From: Aidingimonas halophila | GTDB taxonomy: Bacteria; Pseudomonadota; Gammaproteobacteria; Pseudomonadales; Halomonadaceae | Length of the DNA: 64,000 nucleotides | Direction: 5' to 3' | Assembly: GCF_900106955.1 (NCBI RefSeq) | Contig: NZ_FNNI01000006.1 | Span: 62,001-126,000, forward strand | Part shown: in pieces, positions 1 through 8,874 of the stretch | How positions within the stretch are numbered: the stretch's first letter is position 1 | Layout of the letters: the number at the start of each line of letters is the position of its first letter | The notes under the pieces: model-generated | Database searches by the model: none | Seen by the model: only the letters and a program-made list of their open reading frames with translations | What the model was told of the DNA's origin: nothing | Made by a program: the position numbers and the translations under genes

Positions 1-434
1 CCACGGCCATGGCGTTCACGGAAGTCTATAACGGCTTACAGCAGGGCGTGGTGGAAGGCCAGGAAAACCCACTGGCCAATATCTACACCATGCGCTTCCA
101 TGAGGTGCAGGACTATCTGTCGCTGACCAACCACGCTTATCACGCCTATGCCGCCGTGATCAATCAGGACTCCTGGGACTCCCTGCCGGAAGACCTTCAG
201 GACGTCATGCTGGAAGCCTTCGACAACGGTCGCGATACCTCTCGCGAACTGACCCTGGAAGACGAGGACAGAATCCTCGCCGATATCGAGGGCGAGATCG
301 AGATCAACGAGATCACCTCCGAGGCACGCGAGGCGTTCATCGAAGCCAGCCTACCGGTGCATGAAGAGTACGAGGAGATCGTGACCACCGATCTGCTGCA
401 CAAGGTCTACGACGAGGTCGGCATCGAATACTGA
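1..434 (+). CDS. dctP: TRAP transporter substrate-binding protein, DctP family (3' part)
   Basis: The reading frame is open to the left edge (in frame from base 3), so the true start and the signal peptide lie outside the window; about 143 codons are visible. The visible part is the C-terminal lobe of a DctP periplasmic receptor: the family motif FTEVYNGLQQGVVEGQENP at the left edge, then the strand YHAYAAVINQDSW and a long, strongly acidic helical tail. The protein binds a carboxylate-type ligand in the periplasm and passes it to the DctQ and DctM permeases, which follow 13 and about 560 bp downstream. The substrate cannot be read from the fragment. The hydrolase and amidases downstream suggest an amide or N-carbamoyl acid, which is inference. 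Confidence 0.9.
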   Translation, partial: TAMAFTEVYNGLQQGVVEGQENPLANIYTMRFHEVQDYLSLTNHAYHAYAAVINQDSWDSLPEDLQDVMLEAFDNGRDTSRELTLEDEDRILADIEGEIEINEITSEAREAFIEASLPVHEEYEEIVTTDLLHKVYDEVGIEY

Positions 435-447
435 GGGTTGATACACC

Positions 448-969
448 ATGTTCAAGGCGCTCAATACCATCATTGATCACCTGGAGAGTGTGGCAATGGT
501 CGCGTTCATGTCGATCGCGACCATTATCACTGCTTTCCAGGTCGTCTATCGATACGGCTTCAACAGCTCGCTTTTCTGGGCCGAAGAAGTCGTCATCTAC
601 TCCATCATCTGCATGAGCTTCGTCGGTGCCAGCATGGGAGTCCGCTATGGCTCTCATATCTCGGTCGACGTATTGAACGCGATCGTGCCGCCCGCGATCA
701 ATCGCTGGCTGCATATCATCGCCGCCGTACTGGGCATTGCCTTCGCCGGTTTTCTGGTGGTCTATGGCTTCTTCCTTTTCTTCAACACCCTGGAAAGGGG
801 GCAATTGACCGCTGCACTTCGCTTGCCGATGGCCTGGTTCTACCTGCCGATCGGCCTCTCCGGCATTCTTCTGATCCTGAGATACATCCGGGTCATCCAC
901 CTGGCATGGATCGAACCCCCGGCGAGTCATGCCGAAGAGTTGGCTACCGAGGCGGACAAGCTCGCATGA
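448..969 (+). CDS. dctQ: TRAP transporter small permease, DctQ family
   Basis: A 173-residue inner-membrane protein with about four hydrophobic segments (roughly residues 12-33, 48-70, 88-112 and 130-152), the normal size and topology of DctQ. The sequence around residue 40 (FWAEEVVIYSIICMSFVGAS) matches the conserved membrane-facing region of the small TRAP subunit. DctQ pairs with the large permease to form the sodium-driven symporter. It lies 13 bp after dctP and 29 bp before dctM, so the three are one transcript. The start is the first ATG after the short gap following dctP. Confidence 0.93.
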   Translation: MFKALNTIIDHLESVAMVAFMSIATIITAFQVVYRYGFNSSLFWAEEVVIYSIICMSFVGASMGVRYGSHISVDVLNAIVPPAINRWLHIIAAVLGIAFAGFLVVYGFFLFFNTLERGQLTAALRLPMAWFYLPIGLSGILLILRYIRVIHLAWIEPPASHAEELATEADKLA

Positions 970-998
970 CCCGTTTCGAACAATAACTGGAGATCCCC

Positions 999-2273
999 AT
1001 GATAACGGCACTATTGCCCGTCTTCTTTGCTGTATTGCTGCTGGGTCTGCCGATCTTTGCCGCTCTGGCGTTCTCGGTCTTTATTGCCATCGAGTTCTTC
1101 AGCACCACCAGCCCCGTCATCGTGCCGATGCGCATGTTCACCGGTATGAACAACTTCTCGCTGATGGCCATTCCCTTCTTCATCCTGGCCGCGGAACTGA
1201 TGCGCATCGGCGGATTGTCGGACCGGTTGATCAACCTGGCCAAGGCGCTGGTCGGATGGGTACCGGGCGGACTGGCTGCGGCCACGGTACTCTCTTGTCT
1301 GTTCTTCGGTTCGATCTCGGGATCGAGCCCAGCCACCGTGGTAGCCATCGGCTCGATCATGTTCCCGGCTCTGGTGGCGGCTGGCTACAGCAAACACTTC
1401 GCCATCGGGGTGATCGCGACCGCCGGCACGCTGGGGCCGATCGTTCCGCCCAGCATCGCCCTGATCATCTACGGGTCGGTGACAGGCACGTCCGTCGGGC
1501 GGCTGTTTGCGGCCGGCTTGATACCTGCCATCCTGATAGCCTCGCTGCTGATCGCTTACTGCATCGTCTACGCCTCCTTCAAAGGCTATGAACGCGCCCC
1601 CTTTCCGACGCTTGCCGAGATCGGTGCGGCGTTCAAACAGGCGGCCTGGGGATTGGGGCTTCCCTTCATCCTGTTGGGTGGCATCTATAGCGGCGTCTTC
1701 ACGCCAACGGAATCCGCGGCCGTCGCCTGCATGTACGGACTATTCGTCGGTACTGCCGTCTATCGCACGATCAAGCTACCCGAGTTGATTGGTACACTGC
1801 GCAGCTCGGGGCTCACCTCGGCCACCCTGCTACTCATCACCGCGGGCGCCTCGGCTTTCTCCTGGCTGCTTTCTATCACCGGCACACCTACCCAACTGGC
1901 CAGCCAGGTACTGGCGCTCACCGATGATCCCATACAGATCATGGCTTTATTCAACGTGGTGATGATTGTCGCCGGTTTCTTCCTCGATAGCGCCTCGGCC
2001 ATCATCGTCCTCTCCCCTCTGCTGCAGCCAATCGCCGCACAGGTCGGCGTCGACCCCGTCCACTTCGGCGTCATTACCTTGGTCAACTTCTCGGTGGGCA
2101 TGATCACGCCCCCGGTAGGGCTCAATCTGTTCGTGGCCATGGCCATCTCCAAGATGTCGCTCCAGGAGGTATTCAAGGCCTGTCTGCCACTGATCGGCTT
2201 AATGCTGCTGGCCCTGATAATCATCACCTACGTGCCATGGATCAGCACCTGGCTACCATCACTGATTTACTGA
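999..2273 (+). CDS. dctM: TRAP transporter large permease, DctM family
   Basis: A 424-residue polytopic membrane protein, full length for DctM (about 425-430). It shows the family repeat motifs, including GSISGSSPATVVAIGSIMFP near residue 110 and the GTLGPIVPPSIALIIYG loop near residue 145, with the matching second-half motif SVGMITPPVGLNLFVA near residue 365; these form the sodium and substrate elevator domain. GGAG precedes the ATG at 999. It works with the DctQ and DctP encoded just upstream to import a small acid. The M20 hydrolase starts 12 bp after its stop, so uptake and hydrolysis are probably co-transcribed. Confidence 0.94.
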   Translation: MITALLPVFFAVLLLGLPIFAALAFSVFIAIEFFSTTSPVIVPMRMFTGMNNFSLMAIPFFILAAELMRIGGLSDRLINLAKALVGWVPGGLAAATVLSCLFFGSISGSSPATVVAIGSIMFPALVAAGYSKHFAIGVIATAGTLGPIVPPSIALIIYGSVTGTSVGRLFAAGLIPAILIASLLIAYCIVYASFKGYERAPFPTLAEIGAAFKQAAWGLGLPFILLGGIYSGVFTPTESAAVACMYGLFVGTAVYRTIKLPELIGTLRSSGLTSATLLLITAGASAFSWLLSITGTPTQLASQVLALTDDPIQIMALFNVVMIVAGFFLDSASAIIVLSPLLQPIAAQVGVDPVHFGVITLVNFSVGMITPPVGLNLFVAMAISKMSLQEVFKACLPLIGLMLLALIIITYVPWISTWLPSLIY

Positions 2274-2285
2274 GGAGAGGGAGCC

Positions 2286-3551
2286 ATGCCCAAGCGAACC
2301 ACGCTCGGCGAGCACCTCGACGGCGAACGCTTCTGGTCCGATCTCATGGATCAGGCCCGCATCGGCGCACTGGCGGGCGGCGGCCTGCGCCGCCTGACGC
2401 TGGGCGAGGCGGACAACCGAGCCCGGCTGTGGCTGATGGAGAAAGGCGAGGCACTTGATTGCTCCGCTCACTACGATGCCCTCGGCAACGTCTTCCTGCG
2501 CCGGGAGGGACAGAATCCCTCGCTGCCCCCGCTACTGATCGGTAGCCACCTCGACAGCCAGCCTAGTGCCGGGGTCTATGACGGTGCCCTGGGGGTCGTG
2601 GCCGGACTCGCCGTACTGCGTACCCTGTCGGAGCAGCAGGTTGCCCACCAGCGACCGGTCGAGGTGGTCTCCTGGACCAATGAAGAGGGTGCACGCTTCG
2701 CGCCCGGCGCCTCCGGCTCATCATGGTTTGCCGGCAGGCGCGACGCCGAGACGATTCTTGCCGCGCAGGACGATGACGGCATCGCCTTCAAGGAAGCGCT
2801 GACCGAATGTCTTGCGCTGCTGGACGCCCACGGCGCCCACTTCCGGTCCACGTCGGTCGTGCCCCACACCTTCCTGGAACTGCATATCGAACAGGGCCCC
2901 GTGCTTGAGGCTCAAGGGGCACCGGCCTGTGTCGTCACCGGCATCCAGGGCGTCTACTGGTATGAAGTGGAGGTCAACGGCCAAGCCAATCACGCCGGGA
3001 CTACGCCCGAGGCATCACGACACGATGCCTTCATGGGCGCCCATGCCCTGATCGGCGCCCTGAAGGCAGCCGTGGCGGCCCATGACGACCAGGTCCGCTT
3101 CACCATCGGCAAGTTTGCGCTGGCGCCCAACTCGGTGAACACCATTGCTCAACAGGCCCGTTTCACCATCGACCTTCGCCACCCCGACCCGGCGGTGCTG
3201 GACGCCCTGGATGGCGCCTTCCGACAGTTGGCGAAACGAGAGTGGTCCAGCTGCACGGTGCATCTGGAAGCGACCTCACGGGTGGCTCCTGTGGCCTTCG
3301 ACGAGCACCTGATCGATGCCCTCGACGAGGCCGTCAAGGCCTACTGTCCACAGGCGCCGAAGCTGGTGTCCGGGGCCTTCCATGACGCCATCCATCTGGC
3401 TCACCTCTGCCCCACGGCAATGCTCTTCACTGCCTGCCGTGCGGGCATCAGCCACCACCCCGATGAACATATCGAGCGCGGGGATGCCGACGTCGCAGTG
3501 CGCGCCCTGGCACATGCCGCCGGTCAACTGCTCACGACCAGGAAGGATTGA
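2286..3551 (+). CDS. M20 family hydrolase of the hydantoinase/carbamoylase (N-carbamoyl amino acid hydrolase, allantoate amidohydrolase) group
   Basis: A 421-residue cytosolic metallo-amidohydrolase, typical for the family. The binuclear metal motifs are all present: IGSHLDSQPSAGVYDGALG (His, Asp) near residue 85, SWTNEEGARF (Glu) near 130, LELHIEQGPVLEAQG (His) near 200 and AGISHHPDEH near 390. The dimerisation-lid sequence GQANHAGTTP lies near residue 230. Enzymes of this family hydrolyse N-carbamoyl amino acids, allantoate or ureidoglycolate. The strong GAGGAGAGGGAG tract just before the ATG supports the start. The exact substrate is not visible. Position between a TRAP importer and two amidases suggests stepwise hydrolysis of an imported amide or ureide. 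Confidence 0.88.
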   Translation: MPKRTTLGEHLDGERFWSDLMDQARIGALAGGGLRRLTLGEADNRARLWLMEKGEALDCSAHYDALGNVFLRREGQNPSLPPLLIGSHLDSQPSAGVYDGALGVVAGLAVLRTLSEQQVAHQRPVEVVSWTNEEGARFAPGASGSSWFAGRRDAETILAAQDDDGIAFKEALTECLALLDAHGAHFRSTSVVPHTFLELHIEQGPVLEAQGAPACVVTGIQGVYWYEVEVNGQANHAGTTPEASRHDAFMGAHALIGALKAAVAAHDDQVRFTIGKFALAPNSVNTIAQQARFTIDLRHPDPAVLDALDGAFRQLAKREWSSCTVHLEATSRVAPVAFDEHLIDALDEAVKAYCPQAPKLVSGAFHDAIHLAHLCPTAMLFTACRAGISHHPDEHIERGDADVAVRALAHAAGQLLTTRKD

Positions 3552-3617
3552 CATGCCCCGAACCATCGAAGCCGAATCGATCCTCGCGATTCGCGACTGA
3601 CCACAAGGAACCACGCC

Positions 3618-5018
3618 ATGACCGATTCGCCCCTCAAACGACCGCTCCGCGAGCAATACGCCGGGCTACGCAACGGTACGCTCAGTGCCACCGCGCTGGC
3701 CGAGGTCTCCCTGGCGGCTCATCGCTCCCGCGGCCAGCATGACCATGCCTATCTGACCTGGAACGGCGAGGCCGCACTGGCCCTTGCCCGGACCATCGAT
3801 GCCGTGATCCGACAGGGCGGGGATGCCGGAGCTCTGATGGGCATTCCCGTGTCCATCAAGGACATCTATGCGGTACCGGGGCTGCCGACCTATGCCGGCT
3901 CGTCGCAGCGGCTCCCGCAACAGTGGGAAGAACCCGGCCCCATGGTCGCCGCCCTGCTCGCCCAGTTGCCTAGCGTCATGGGCAAGACCCACACGGTGGA
4001 GTTTGCCTTTGGTGGGCTCGGAACCAATGCCCACTGGGGCGCGCCCCGCAATCCCTGGGACCGTCAGGCCCACCGCACGCCTGGCGGCTCCAGCGCCGGC
4101 GCCGGGGTGTCACTGGTCGGCGGGACCGCTAGCCTTGCCCTCGGCACCGACACCGCCGGCTCGGTGCGCATTCCCGCGTCCATGACCGGGGTCGCGGGGC
4201 TCAAGACCACCGCCGGCCGCTGGCCGACGAACCGGATCGTGCCACTTTCCACCACCCTGGACACACCGGGCCTGCTGGCCCATCGGGTGGACGACCTGGC
4301 CTTCGCCTTCGATGCCCTCGATCGCCCCCTGACGGGCCGCACTGATCGCGTTCCGGCACCGCCGCCGCTGGCCGATCTCACCTTCGGTGTGCCCGGCGCC
4401 TTCTTCTGGGACGACTGCAGCCCCGGAATTGCCGAAGTCGTCGAAGCAGCCATCCGCCGGCTCAAGGATGCCGGGGCACGAGTGGTCACCCTGGACCTGC
4501 CCCATACCGACGAAGCCTACACGATGTTCCAGCAAGGGGGACTGGCTGCGGCCGAGCTGGCGGCCTTCCTCAAGACCGAGCTGCCAGAGATGATCGAGGT
4601 CCTGGATCCCAATGTCGCCGCTCGGGTCAAGGCCGCCGACGACATGCCGGCCTGGGAGTACGTCCGCCGATGCACCGTCATCGATAGGCTATATGCTGCA
4701 GCCAAGTCGCGGCTGGCCGATGTAGACGCCATGCTCACCCCCACCGTGGCGATCACGCCACCGACCCTCGAAAGCCTGCTGCCCGAGGGCGCTTACGCCA
4801 GGGCCAACATGCATGCGCTGCGTAACACCGTGATCGCCAACTTCATGGGCCTGTGCGGATTGACCCTGCCGGTGGGCAAGGACAGTGCCGGCATGCCGGT
4901 CGGATTGCAAGTGCTGGCCGGCCCCTGGCAGGACGCCCGGCTTCTGGCCATCGGCCAGGCTATCGAGGAGCAGTTGGGCACCGGCATCAGCCTGTTGGGG
5001 GAGCCGCCGGCTCCCTGA
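3618..5018 (+). CDS. Amidase signature (AS) family amidase
   Basis: A 466-residue cytosolic amidase with a complete Ser-cisSer-Lys triad: Lys in IPVSIKDIYAVPG (about residue 80), the cis-Ser in TPGGSSAGAG (about 155) and the nucleophile Ser in TDTAGSVRIPAS (about 180). The family hydrolyses carboxylic amides to acid plus ammonia. AAGGA lies upstream of the ATG at a suitable distance. It is 66 bp after the carbamoylase and 66 bp before a second AS-family gene on the same strand. The substrate is unknown; glutamyl-tRNA amidotransferase subunit A is unlikely because no gatB or gatC is nearby. Confidence 0.88.
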   Translation: MTDSPLKRPLREQYAGLRNGTLSATALAEVSLAAHRSRGQHDHAYLTWNGEAALALARTIDAVIRQGGDAGALMGIPVSIKDIYAVPGLPTYAGSSQRLPQQWEEPGPMVAALLAQLPSVMGKTHTVEFAFGGLGTNAHWGAPRNPWDRQAHRTPGGSSAGAGVSLVGGTASLALGTDTAGSVRIPASMTGVAGLKTTAGRWPTNRIVPLSTTLDTPGLLAHRVDDLAFAFDALDRPLTGRTDRVPAPPPLADLTFGVPGAFFWDDCSPGIAEVVEAAIRRLKDAGARVVTLDLPHTDEAYTMFQQGGLAAAELAAFLKTELPEMIEVLDPNVAARVKAADDMPAWEYVRRCTVIDRLYAAAKSRLADVDAMLTPTVAITPPTLESLLPEGAYARANMHALRNTVIANFMGLCGLTLPVGKDSAGMPVGLQVLAGPWQDARLLAIGQAIEEQLGTGISLLGEPPAP

Positions 5019-5084
5019 TCCCCCGCCCGACGAGGCAGCGATCATCCCCCCGAACGCAGCAGGTCAGTCTGGAGTCGAACGCTC

Positions 5085-6350
5085 ATGACCGATTGGAACC
5101 ACATGACCCTGGCAGGTTTTCAGCGCGCTCTGAACAATGAGGAGCTTGCACCGCTCGACTGGTGGCGGGCCTGTCGGAAACGTATCGATGCCCTGGACCC
5201 CACCCTCCAGGCCTGGGAGTACCTAGCCCCCGAGCCCGCCATCACTGCGCGTAATGACGAGCCCCCTGGCCCGCCCCTGTTCGGGGTGCCGGTGGGCATC
5301 AAGGACATCATCGACACGGTTCGGCTGCCCACCAGCTGGGGCACTCGAGGCTATCACCGCGTCGATGGCACCGATATGGATGCGGCCATCGTCACCCTGC
5401 TCACACGCCTCGGCGCGCTACCCATGGGCAAGACGGTGTCGACCGAGTACGCGTATTTCCAGCCCAGCAAAACACGTAATCCTCACGACCCGACGCGTAC
5501 CCCGGGCGGCTCCTCGAGCGGCTCGGCGGCGGCCGTCGCCGCCGGTATGGTGCCCGTGGCTCTGGGCACCCAGACCGTGGGCAGCATCATTCGTCCGGCC
5601 AGCTACTGTGGCGTGGTGGGCTTCAAGCCTACCCACGGCACGCTGAGCGTTGCTGGCCTGAAGGCGCTAGCCCCGTCGCTGGATACCCTGGGCTGGTTCA
5701 CACGCCACCTGGGGGACACGCGTACTCTGTTCACCGCCCTCACCGGCAGCGAGCCGGTTGCCGCCCGGGAGCGGCTCGACGGCGTACGCGTCGGCCTCTG
5801 CCAGGTACCCAGCACGCCCACACCGTCGCCGGAGGCCGTCACCGCCCTGCAAGACGCCGCCGACAGGATGACCGCGCTGGGCGCTCAACTCAGCCCCATC
5901 GACATGGGGGCGTCATTCGACGAGCTTGTGACGCACCAGCAAGTGATCCTGGCCTATGAGGCCGCACGCGCCCTAGCCAGCGACCGACATCGCTTCGAGG
6001 CATCGATGAGCCCGGCGCTGATCGCGCTACTGGACGAAGGACAGGCCATTCCCCTGACACGTTACTGGCGGTCTCGGCAGGCCGCCGATCGAGCACGGCT
6101 CGTGCTGTCGCAATACCTGACCGATCGCTGCGACGTGCTCCTCGCCCCCAGCGCCCCGGGCGTGGCCCCTCAAAGTCTCGAAACCACCGGCGACCCGGTT
6201 TACTCACGAGTTTGGACCCTGATGGGGGCTCCCTGCGTGAACCTGCCCCTGTACTGGACGCCCCAAGGGCTGCCCGTCGGCGTGCAGTTGATCGCCGACC
6301 GCTATCAGGATCCGCGGCTATTGAGTATCGCCAGCGCGTTGATGGCTTGA
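5085..6350 (+). CDS. Second amidase signature family amidase
   Basis: A 421-residue AS-family enzyme, shorter than and clearly diverged from the preceding amidase. The triad is Lys in VPVGIKDIIDT (about residue 70), cis-Ser in TPGGSSSGSAAA (about 145) and the nucleophile Ser in TQTVGSIIRPAS (about 170). That motif reads GSIIRPA where most members have GS(V/I)RIPA, so the oxyanion region may differ. It is the last gene of the TRAP-hydrolase-amidase run. No clear T-tailed terminator follows before the toxin-antitoxin remnant. Two different amidases in one operon suggest either a broad substrate range or two steps on one compound (inference). Confidence 0.87.
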   Translation: MTDWNHMTLAGFQRALNNEELAPLDWWRACRKRIDALDPTLQAWEYLAPEPAITARNDEPPGPPLFGVPVGIKDIIDTVRLPTSWGTRGYHRVDGTDMDAAIVTLLTRLGALPMGKTVSTEYAYFQPSKTRNPHDPTRTPGGSSSGSAAAVAAGMVPVALGTQTVGSIIRPASYCGVVGFKPTHGTLSVAGLKALAPSLDTLGWFTRHLGDTRTLFTALTGSEPVAARERLDGVRVGLCQVPSTPTPSPEAVTALQDAADRMTALGAQLSPIDMGASFDELVTHQQVILAYEAARALASDRHRFEASMSPALIALLDEGQAIPLTRYWRSRQAADRARLVLSQYLTDRCDVLLAPSAPGVAPQSLETTGDPVYSRVWTLMGAPCVNLPLYWTPQGLPVGVQLIADRYQDPRLLSIASALMA

Positions 6351-6577
6351 ATCAGGCAGTCCATGGCGCGCATTGCCAACACAGTTGCAACAAATGGCAA
6401 TGCACCGTTCTTTGCTAGCTGGCCAGGGAGCAATGCCCGTCGCGATCAGCGGTGCCCGCCCAGGCATGCCTCACCGGGTTCGTATTGCATCCGCATGGAG
6501 GCGATGTGGTTGGCATTCCGACGGTGGTCTTGCAAGTGGGAGGGAAGATTGTCGAGGCGGGGGCGGCAAACTACAGT
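6351..6577. other. Intergenic stretch with a possible decayed coding fragment
   Basis: About 230 bp without a complete gene. On the plus strand, frame 6419-6589 encodes a protein-like but unrecognised tail (LHPHGGDVVGIPTVVLQVGG and following residues) with no credible start codon. It could be the 3' end of a lost gene. I cannot assign it to a family and would not annotate it as a gene. Confidence 0.25.
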
Positions 6578-6599
6578 AGACTAAGCTAACCAGACTAAG
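6578..6599. promoter_or_regulatory. Direct repeat upstream of the Phd-type antitoxin, possible operator
   Basis: AGACTAAG occurs at 6578-6585 and again at 6592-6599, 14 bp apart, about 17 bp before the antitoxin ATG. Phd/YefM antitoxins commonly repress their own promoter through repeated sites. Assignment rests on position only. Confidence 0.3.
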
Positions 6600-6615
6600 T
6601 CACTGAGGTTGCCAC

Positions 6616-6855
6616 ATGGAATCCGTCAATATTCACGAAGCGAAGACCCGGCTTTCTCAGCTCCTGACCAAGGCGGCAGCCGGGGAAGGGTTTGTCATTG
6701 CCAAGGCGGGCAAGCCAATCGTACGGGTAACGGCAATCGATAGCCCGGACGCAGGCCAACGGAAAAGACTCGGCTTCATGAAAGGTCAGTTCCGGATTCC
6801 CGACGATTTCGACCGCATGAGACAGGACGAAATTGCCGACATGTTCGGGGGCTGA
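6616..6855 (+). CDS. Type II antitoxin, Phd/YefM family (prevent-host-death)
   Basis: A 79-residue protein with the Phd fold signature at its N-terminus: VNIHEAKTRLSQLLTKAAAG, followed by GEGFVIAKAGKPIVRVTA, the DNA-binding half of the family. The C-terminal tail (residues about 50-79) would wrap and inhibit a PIN-domain RNase. The cognate toxin gene begins 1 bp after the stop but is truncated, so the antitoxin is now an orphan. It may still bind its own promoter or cross-neutralise a related toxin elsewhere (inference). Confidence 0.88.
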   Translation: MESVNIHEAKTRLSQLLTKAAAGEGFVIAKAGKPIVRVTAIDSPDAGQRKRLGFMKGQFRIPDDFDRMRQDEIADMFGG

Positions 6856-6856
6856 G

Positions 6857-6943
6857 ATGAACTTGCTCCTGGATACTCACGTGCTGCTGTGGGCAGCGGA
6901 TGAATGGGTCGCTCGTTACCCAGGTCCGATTCGGCAGATTTGA
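6857..6943 (+). pseudogene. Truncated PIN-domain (VapC-type) toxin
   Basis: ATG at 6857 opens a frame reading MNLLLDTHVLLWAADEW, the classic first beta-strand of a PIN RNase with its first catalytic Asp. Family similarity ends after about 17 residues and a stop follows at 6941. PIN toxins need about 125-140 residues with three more acidic residues, so this is a dead remnant. The break is immediately followed by a REP-like palindrome (6953-6977), suggesting that the element or a deletion at it removed the rest of the gene. Confidence 0.85.
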
Positions 6944-6952
6944 CTCAGGTTT

Positions 6953-6994
6953 GGCAGGAGCGACCTCAGTCGCGATGGGCGCCGGGAGGCGCCC
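6953..6994. repeat. REP-like palindrome plus GC hairpin at the 3' side of ugd
   Basis: 6953-6977 is a copy, in inverted orientation, of the REP family found elsewhere in the window (core ATCGCGACTGAAGTCGCTCC, here with GAGGTC). It is followed by a perfect 7-bp stem GGGCGCC-ggga-GGCGCCC at 6977-6994, a few bases past the ugd stop codon. No T tract follows on either strand. The structure may protect or end the long polysaccharide transcript, but is not a canonical intrinsic terminator. Confidence 0.6.
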
Positions 6995-7000
6995 TTGTGC

Positions 7001-8329
7001 TTACCCTTGCCGGCCTACGGAGTAATACCGGAACCCTTTACGCTGCATGCGCTTCGGGTCGTACAGGTTGCGGCCGTCGAAGATCGTCGGTTCCTTCAAC
7101 TGCTGCTGGATCAACTCGAAATCCGGGGCCTTGAACACTTGCCAGTCGGTCACGATCACCAAGGCATCCGCGCCCTTCAGGGCCGCTTCCTTGGTGCCGC
7201 ATAGCGTCAGGTCGTCGCGGTTGCCGTAAAGGCGCTGGGTTTCTTCCATCGCTTCCGGGTCGTAGGCCTGCACGTTGGCACCGGCCTCCCACAACGCTTC
7301 CATCAACACCCGGCTGGGCGCTTCGCGCATGTCGTCGGTATTGGGTTTGAACGCCAGCCCCCACAGCGCGAAGGTCCTGCCTTCCAGCTCGCCTGCGTAA
7401 TGACGATGAATCTTCTGGAACAGCGTGGTCTTCTGTTCGTTGTTGCGCGACTCCACCGCCTTGAGCACCCGCGCATCGAAATCGATCTCGCCCGCCGTGC
7501 GGATCAACGCCTGCACGTCCTTGGGAAAGCAGGAACCGCCATACCCCACACCGGGATAGATGAAGTGATAGCCGATGCGCGGATCGCTGCCGATGCCCTG
7601 GCGGACCATCTCGATATCCGCCCCCAGTCGCTCGGCCAGATTGGCGATCTCGTTCATGAAGCTGATCTTGGTCGCCAGCATGCAATTGGCCGCGTACTTG
7701 GTCAGCTCGGCGCTCTTCACATCCATGACGATGATCTTTTCATGGTTGCGGTTGTAGGGCGCATAGAGCTCCCGCATCACCTCTTCGGTGTGCTCGCTCT
7801 CGGTACCGATGATGATGCGATCCGGCTTCTGGCAATCCGCCACGGCGGAGCCTTCCTTCAGGAACTCCGGATTGGAGACCACATCGAACGTCAGGTCGCT
7901 GCGGCCCCGCGTGGCCAGCACCTCGGCCATGCACGCCGAGACTTTCTCCGCCGTGCCCACCGGCACGGTGGATTTATCGACCACGATGCGGTGCGACTCC
8001 ATATGCTCGGCGATGGTCGCCGCGACTTTCAGCACATACTGCAGGTCCGCACTGCCGTCTTCGTCCGGCGGCGTACCCACGGCGATGAACTGCACATCGC
8101 CATGCGCCACGCCCTTCGCCGCATCAGTGGTGAAATCCAGCCGCCCGGCCGCATGCAGTTCCTTCACCATCGGCTCCAGGCCGGGCTCATAGATCGGCAC
8201 GTTGCCCTGGTTCAATTGATCGACCTTATCGGCATCGACATCCACGCAGACCACGTGATGCCCGGCATCCGCCAGTACCGCCCCCTGCACCAGGCCGACA
8301 TAGCCCGTTCCAAAAACCGTGATATTCAT
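7001..8329 (-). CDS. ugd: UDP-glucose 6-dehydrogenase
   Basis: A 442-residue NAD-dependent enzyme that oxidises UDP-glucose to UDP-glucuronate, the precursor of uronic-acid sugars in capsule and exopolysaccharide. The N-terminal Rossmann motif is [11 protein letters not shown] (residues 5-15). STVPVGT lies near residue 120, and the catalytic cysteine sits in [12 protein letters not shown] near residue 260. Length and motifs are complete. It is the last gene of the minus-strand polysaccharide locus and supplies the substrate of the UDP-glucuronate 4-epimerase at 18926-19945. A second, 5'-only copy lies at about 9951-10330, in direct orientation. Confidence 0.95.
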   Translation of the reverse strand: MNITVFGTGYVGLVQGAVLADAGHHVVCVDVDADKVDQLNQGNVPIYEPGLEPMVKELHAAGRLDFTTDAAKGVAHGDVQFIAVGTPPDEDGSADLQYVLKVAATIAEHMESHRIVVDKSTVPVGTAEKVSACMAEVLATRGRSDLTFDVVSNPEFLKEGSAVADCQKPDRIIIGTESEHTEEVMRELYAPYNRNHEKIIVMDVKSAELTKYAANCMLATKISFMNEIANLAERLGADIEMVRQGIGSDPRIGYHFIYPGVGYGGSCFPKDVQALIRTAGEIDFDARVLKAVESRNNEQKTTLFQKIHRHYAGELEGRTFALWGLAFKPNTDDMREAPSRVLMEALWEAGANVQAYDPEAMEETQRLYGNRDDLTLCGTKEAALKGADALVIVTDWQVFKAPDFELIQQQLKEPTIFDGRNLYDPKRMQRKGFRYYSVGRQG

Positions 8330-8388
8330 CTTGCAAAGATCCTTACGACAAAACCAGAAAGTAGCGACCGAAAACGAGGCCTCATGAA

Positions 8389-8874
8389 TCAGTCAAGCGG
8401 TTTCATGAGGGGGATAGAGGGGCGCGGAAGACGAGCTTCTGCCGTCATCCTCAACGCATGTTCTCGCCAGAAGGGCCAAGTATTGTGTACGGCGTTATAG
8501 CGCATGAACGCTTTCATCGCTTCTTCAGACAGCTCATCGTGATAATGATACGTTGCAGCAAAACATGCTGTTATCTCTGCGAGCACATCCGCGACATCAG
8601 GCGCATCATTGCTGTCTTGACGCACGAAGCGTACGCCATAATCGATGCGAGCCCGCAACAGTCTCTCATGGCCGGCACTTTGGTCATGAGAGGTATCAGC
8701 GCCACCGACAGGTTCCAACAGATCGACGGCAATAGCCATTTTATCCTGCTGCACCATGTCGTCAGGCGTATTGTTCAGGTGTATCTCGGCATACCGCTCG
8801 ATCGATGAACTATAGAGATAAATATCGAACAGTTCGAGACGTGCCGTTGCTTCGGCAATCAAGCGCTTATCCAT
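8389..8874 (-). CDS. SecB-like chaperone of a toxin-antitoxin-chaperone (TAC) operon
   Basis: A 161-residue acidic protein. The C-terminal half has the SecB pattern: [20 protein letters not shown] followed by [20 protein letters not shown], equivalent to the conserved aromatic-proline-tyrosine/tryptophan-arginine segment of SecB. Overall identity to housekeeping SecB looks low. The proposed ATG (8874) overlaps the antitoxin stop (ATGGATAA), giving translational coupling; an alternative ATG is at 8886. In known TAC systems the SecB-like protein binds a C-terminal extension of the antitoxin and protects it from aggregation and proteolysis, thereby controlling the toxin. Here it follows MqsR- and MqsA-type genes and the antitoxin does have such an extension, so I assign that role by family knowledge and context. 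Confidence 0.8.
   Translation of the reverse strand: MDKRLIAEATARLELFDIYLYSSSIERYAEIHLNNTPDDMVQQDKMAIAVDLLEPVGGADTSHDQSAGHERLLRARIDYGVRFVRQDSNDAPDVADVLAEITACFAATYHYHDELSEEAMKAFMRYNAVHNTWPFWREHALRMTAEARLPRPSIPLMKPLD

Noticed and set aside
3553-3600. 15-codon open frame (MPRTIEAESILAIRD) with a fair ribosome site between carbamoylase and amidase
   Set aside because: Too short to support as a gene and not recognisable; it could be a relic or a coupling leader.
5085-6350. GatA subunit of the Glu-tRNA amidotransferase (either amidase)
   Set aside because: No gatB or gatC nearby, two paralogues in a transporter operon, and catalytic-loop differences.
7400-8500. Long open frame on the plus strand opposite ugd, and similar long antisense frames in hut and amidase genes
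   Set aside because: They mirror the codon pattern of strongly supported genes in GC-rich DNA, lack ribosome sites and family motifs.
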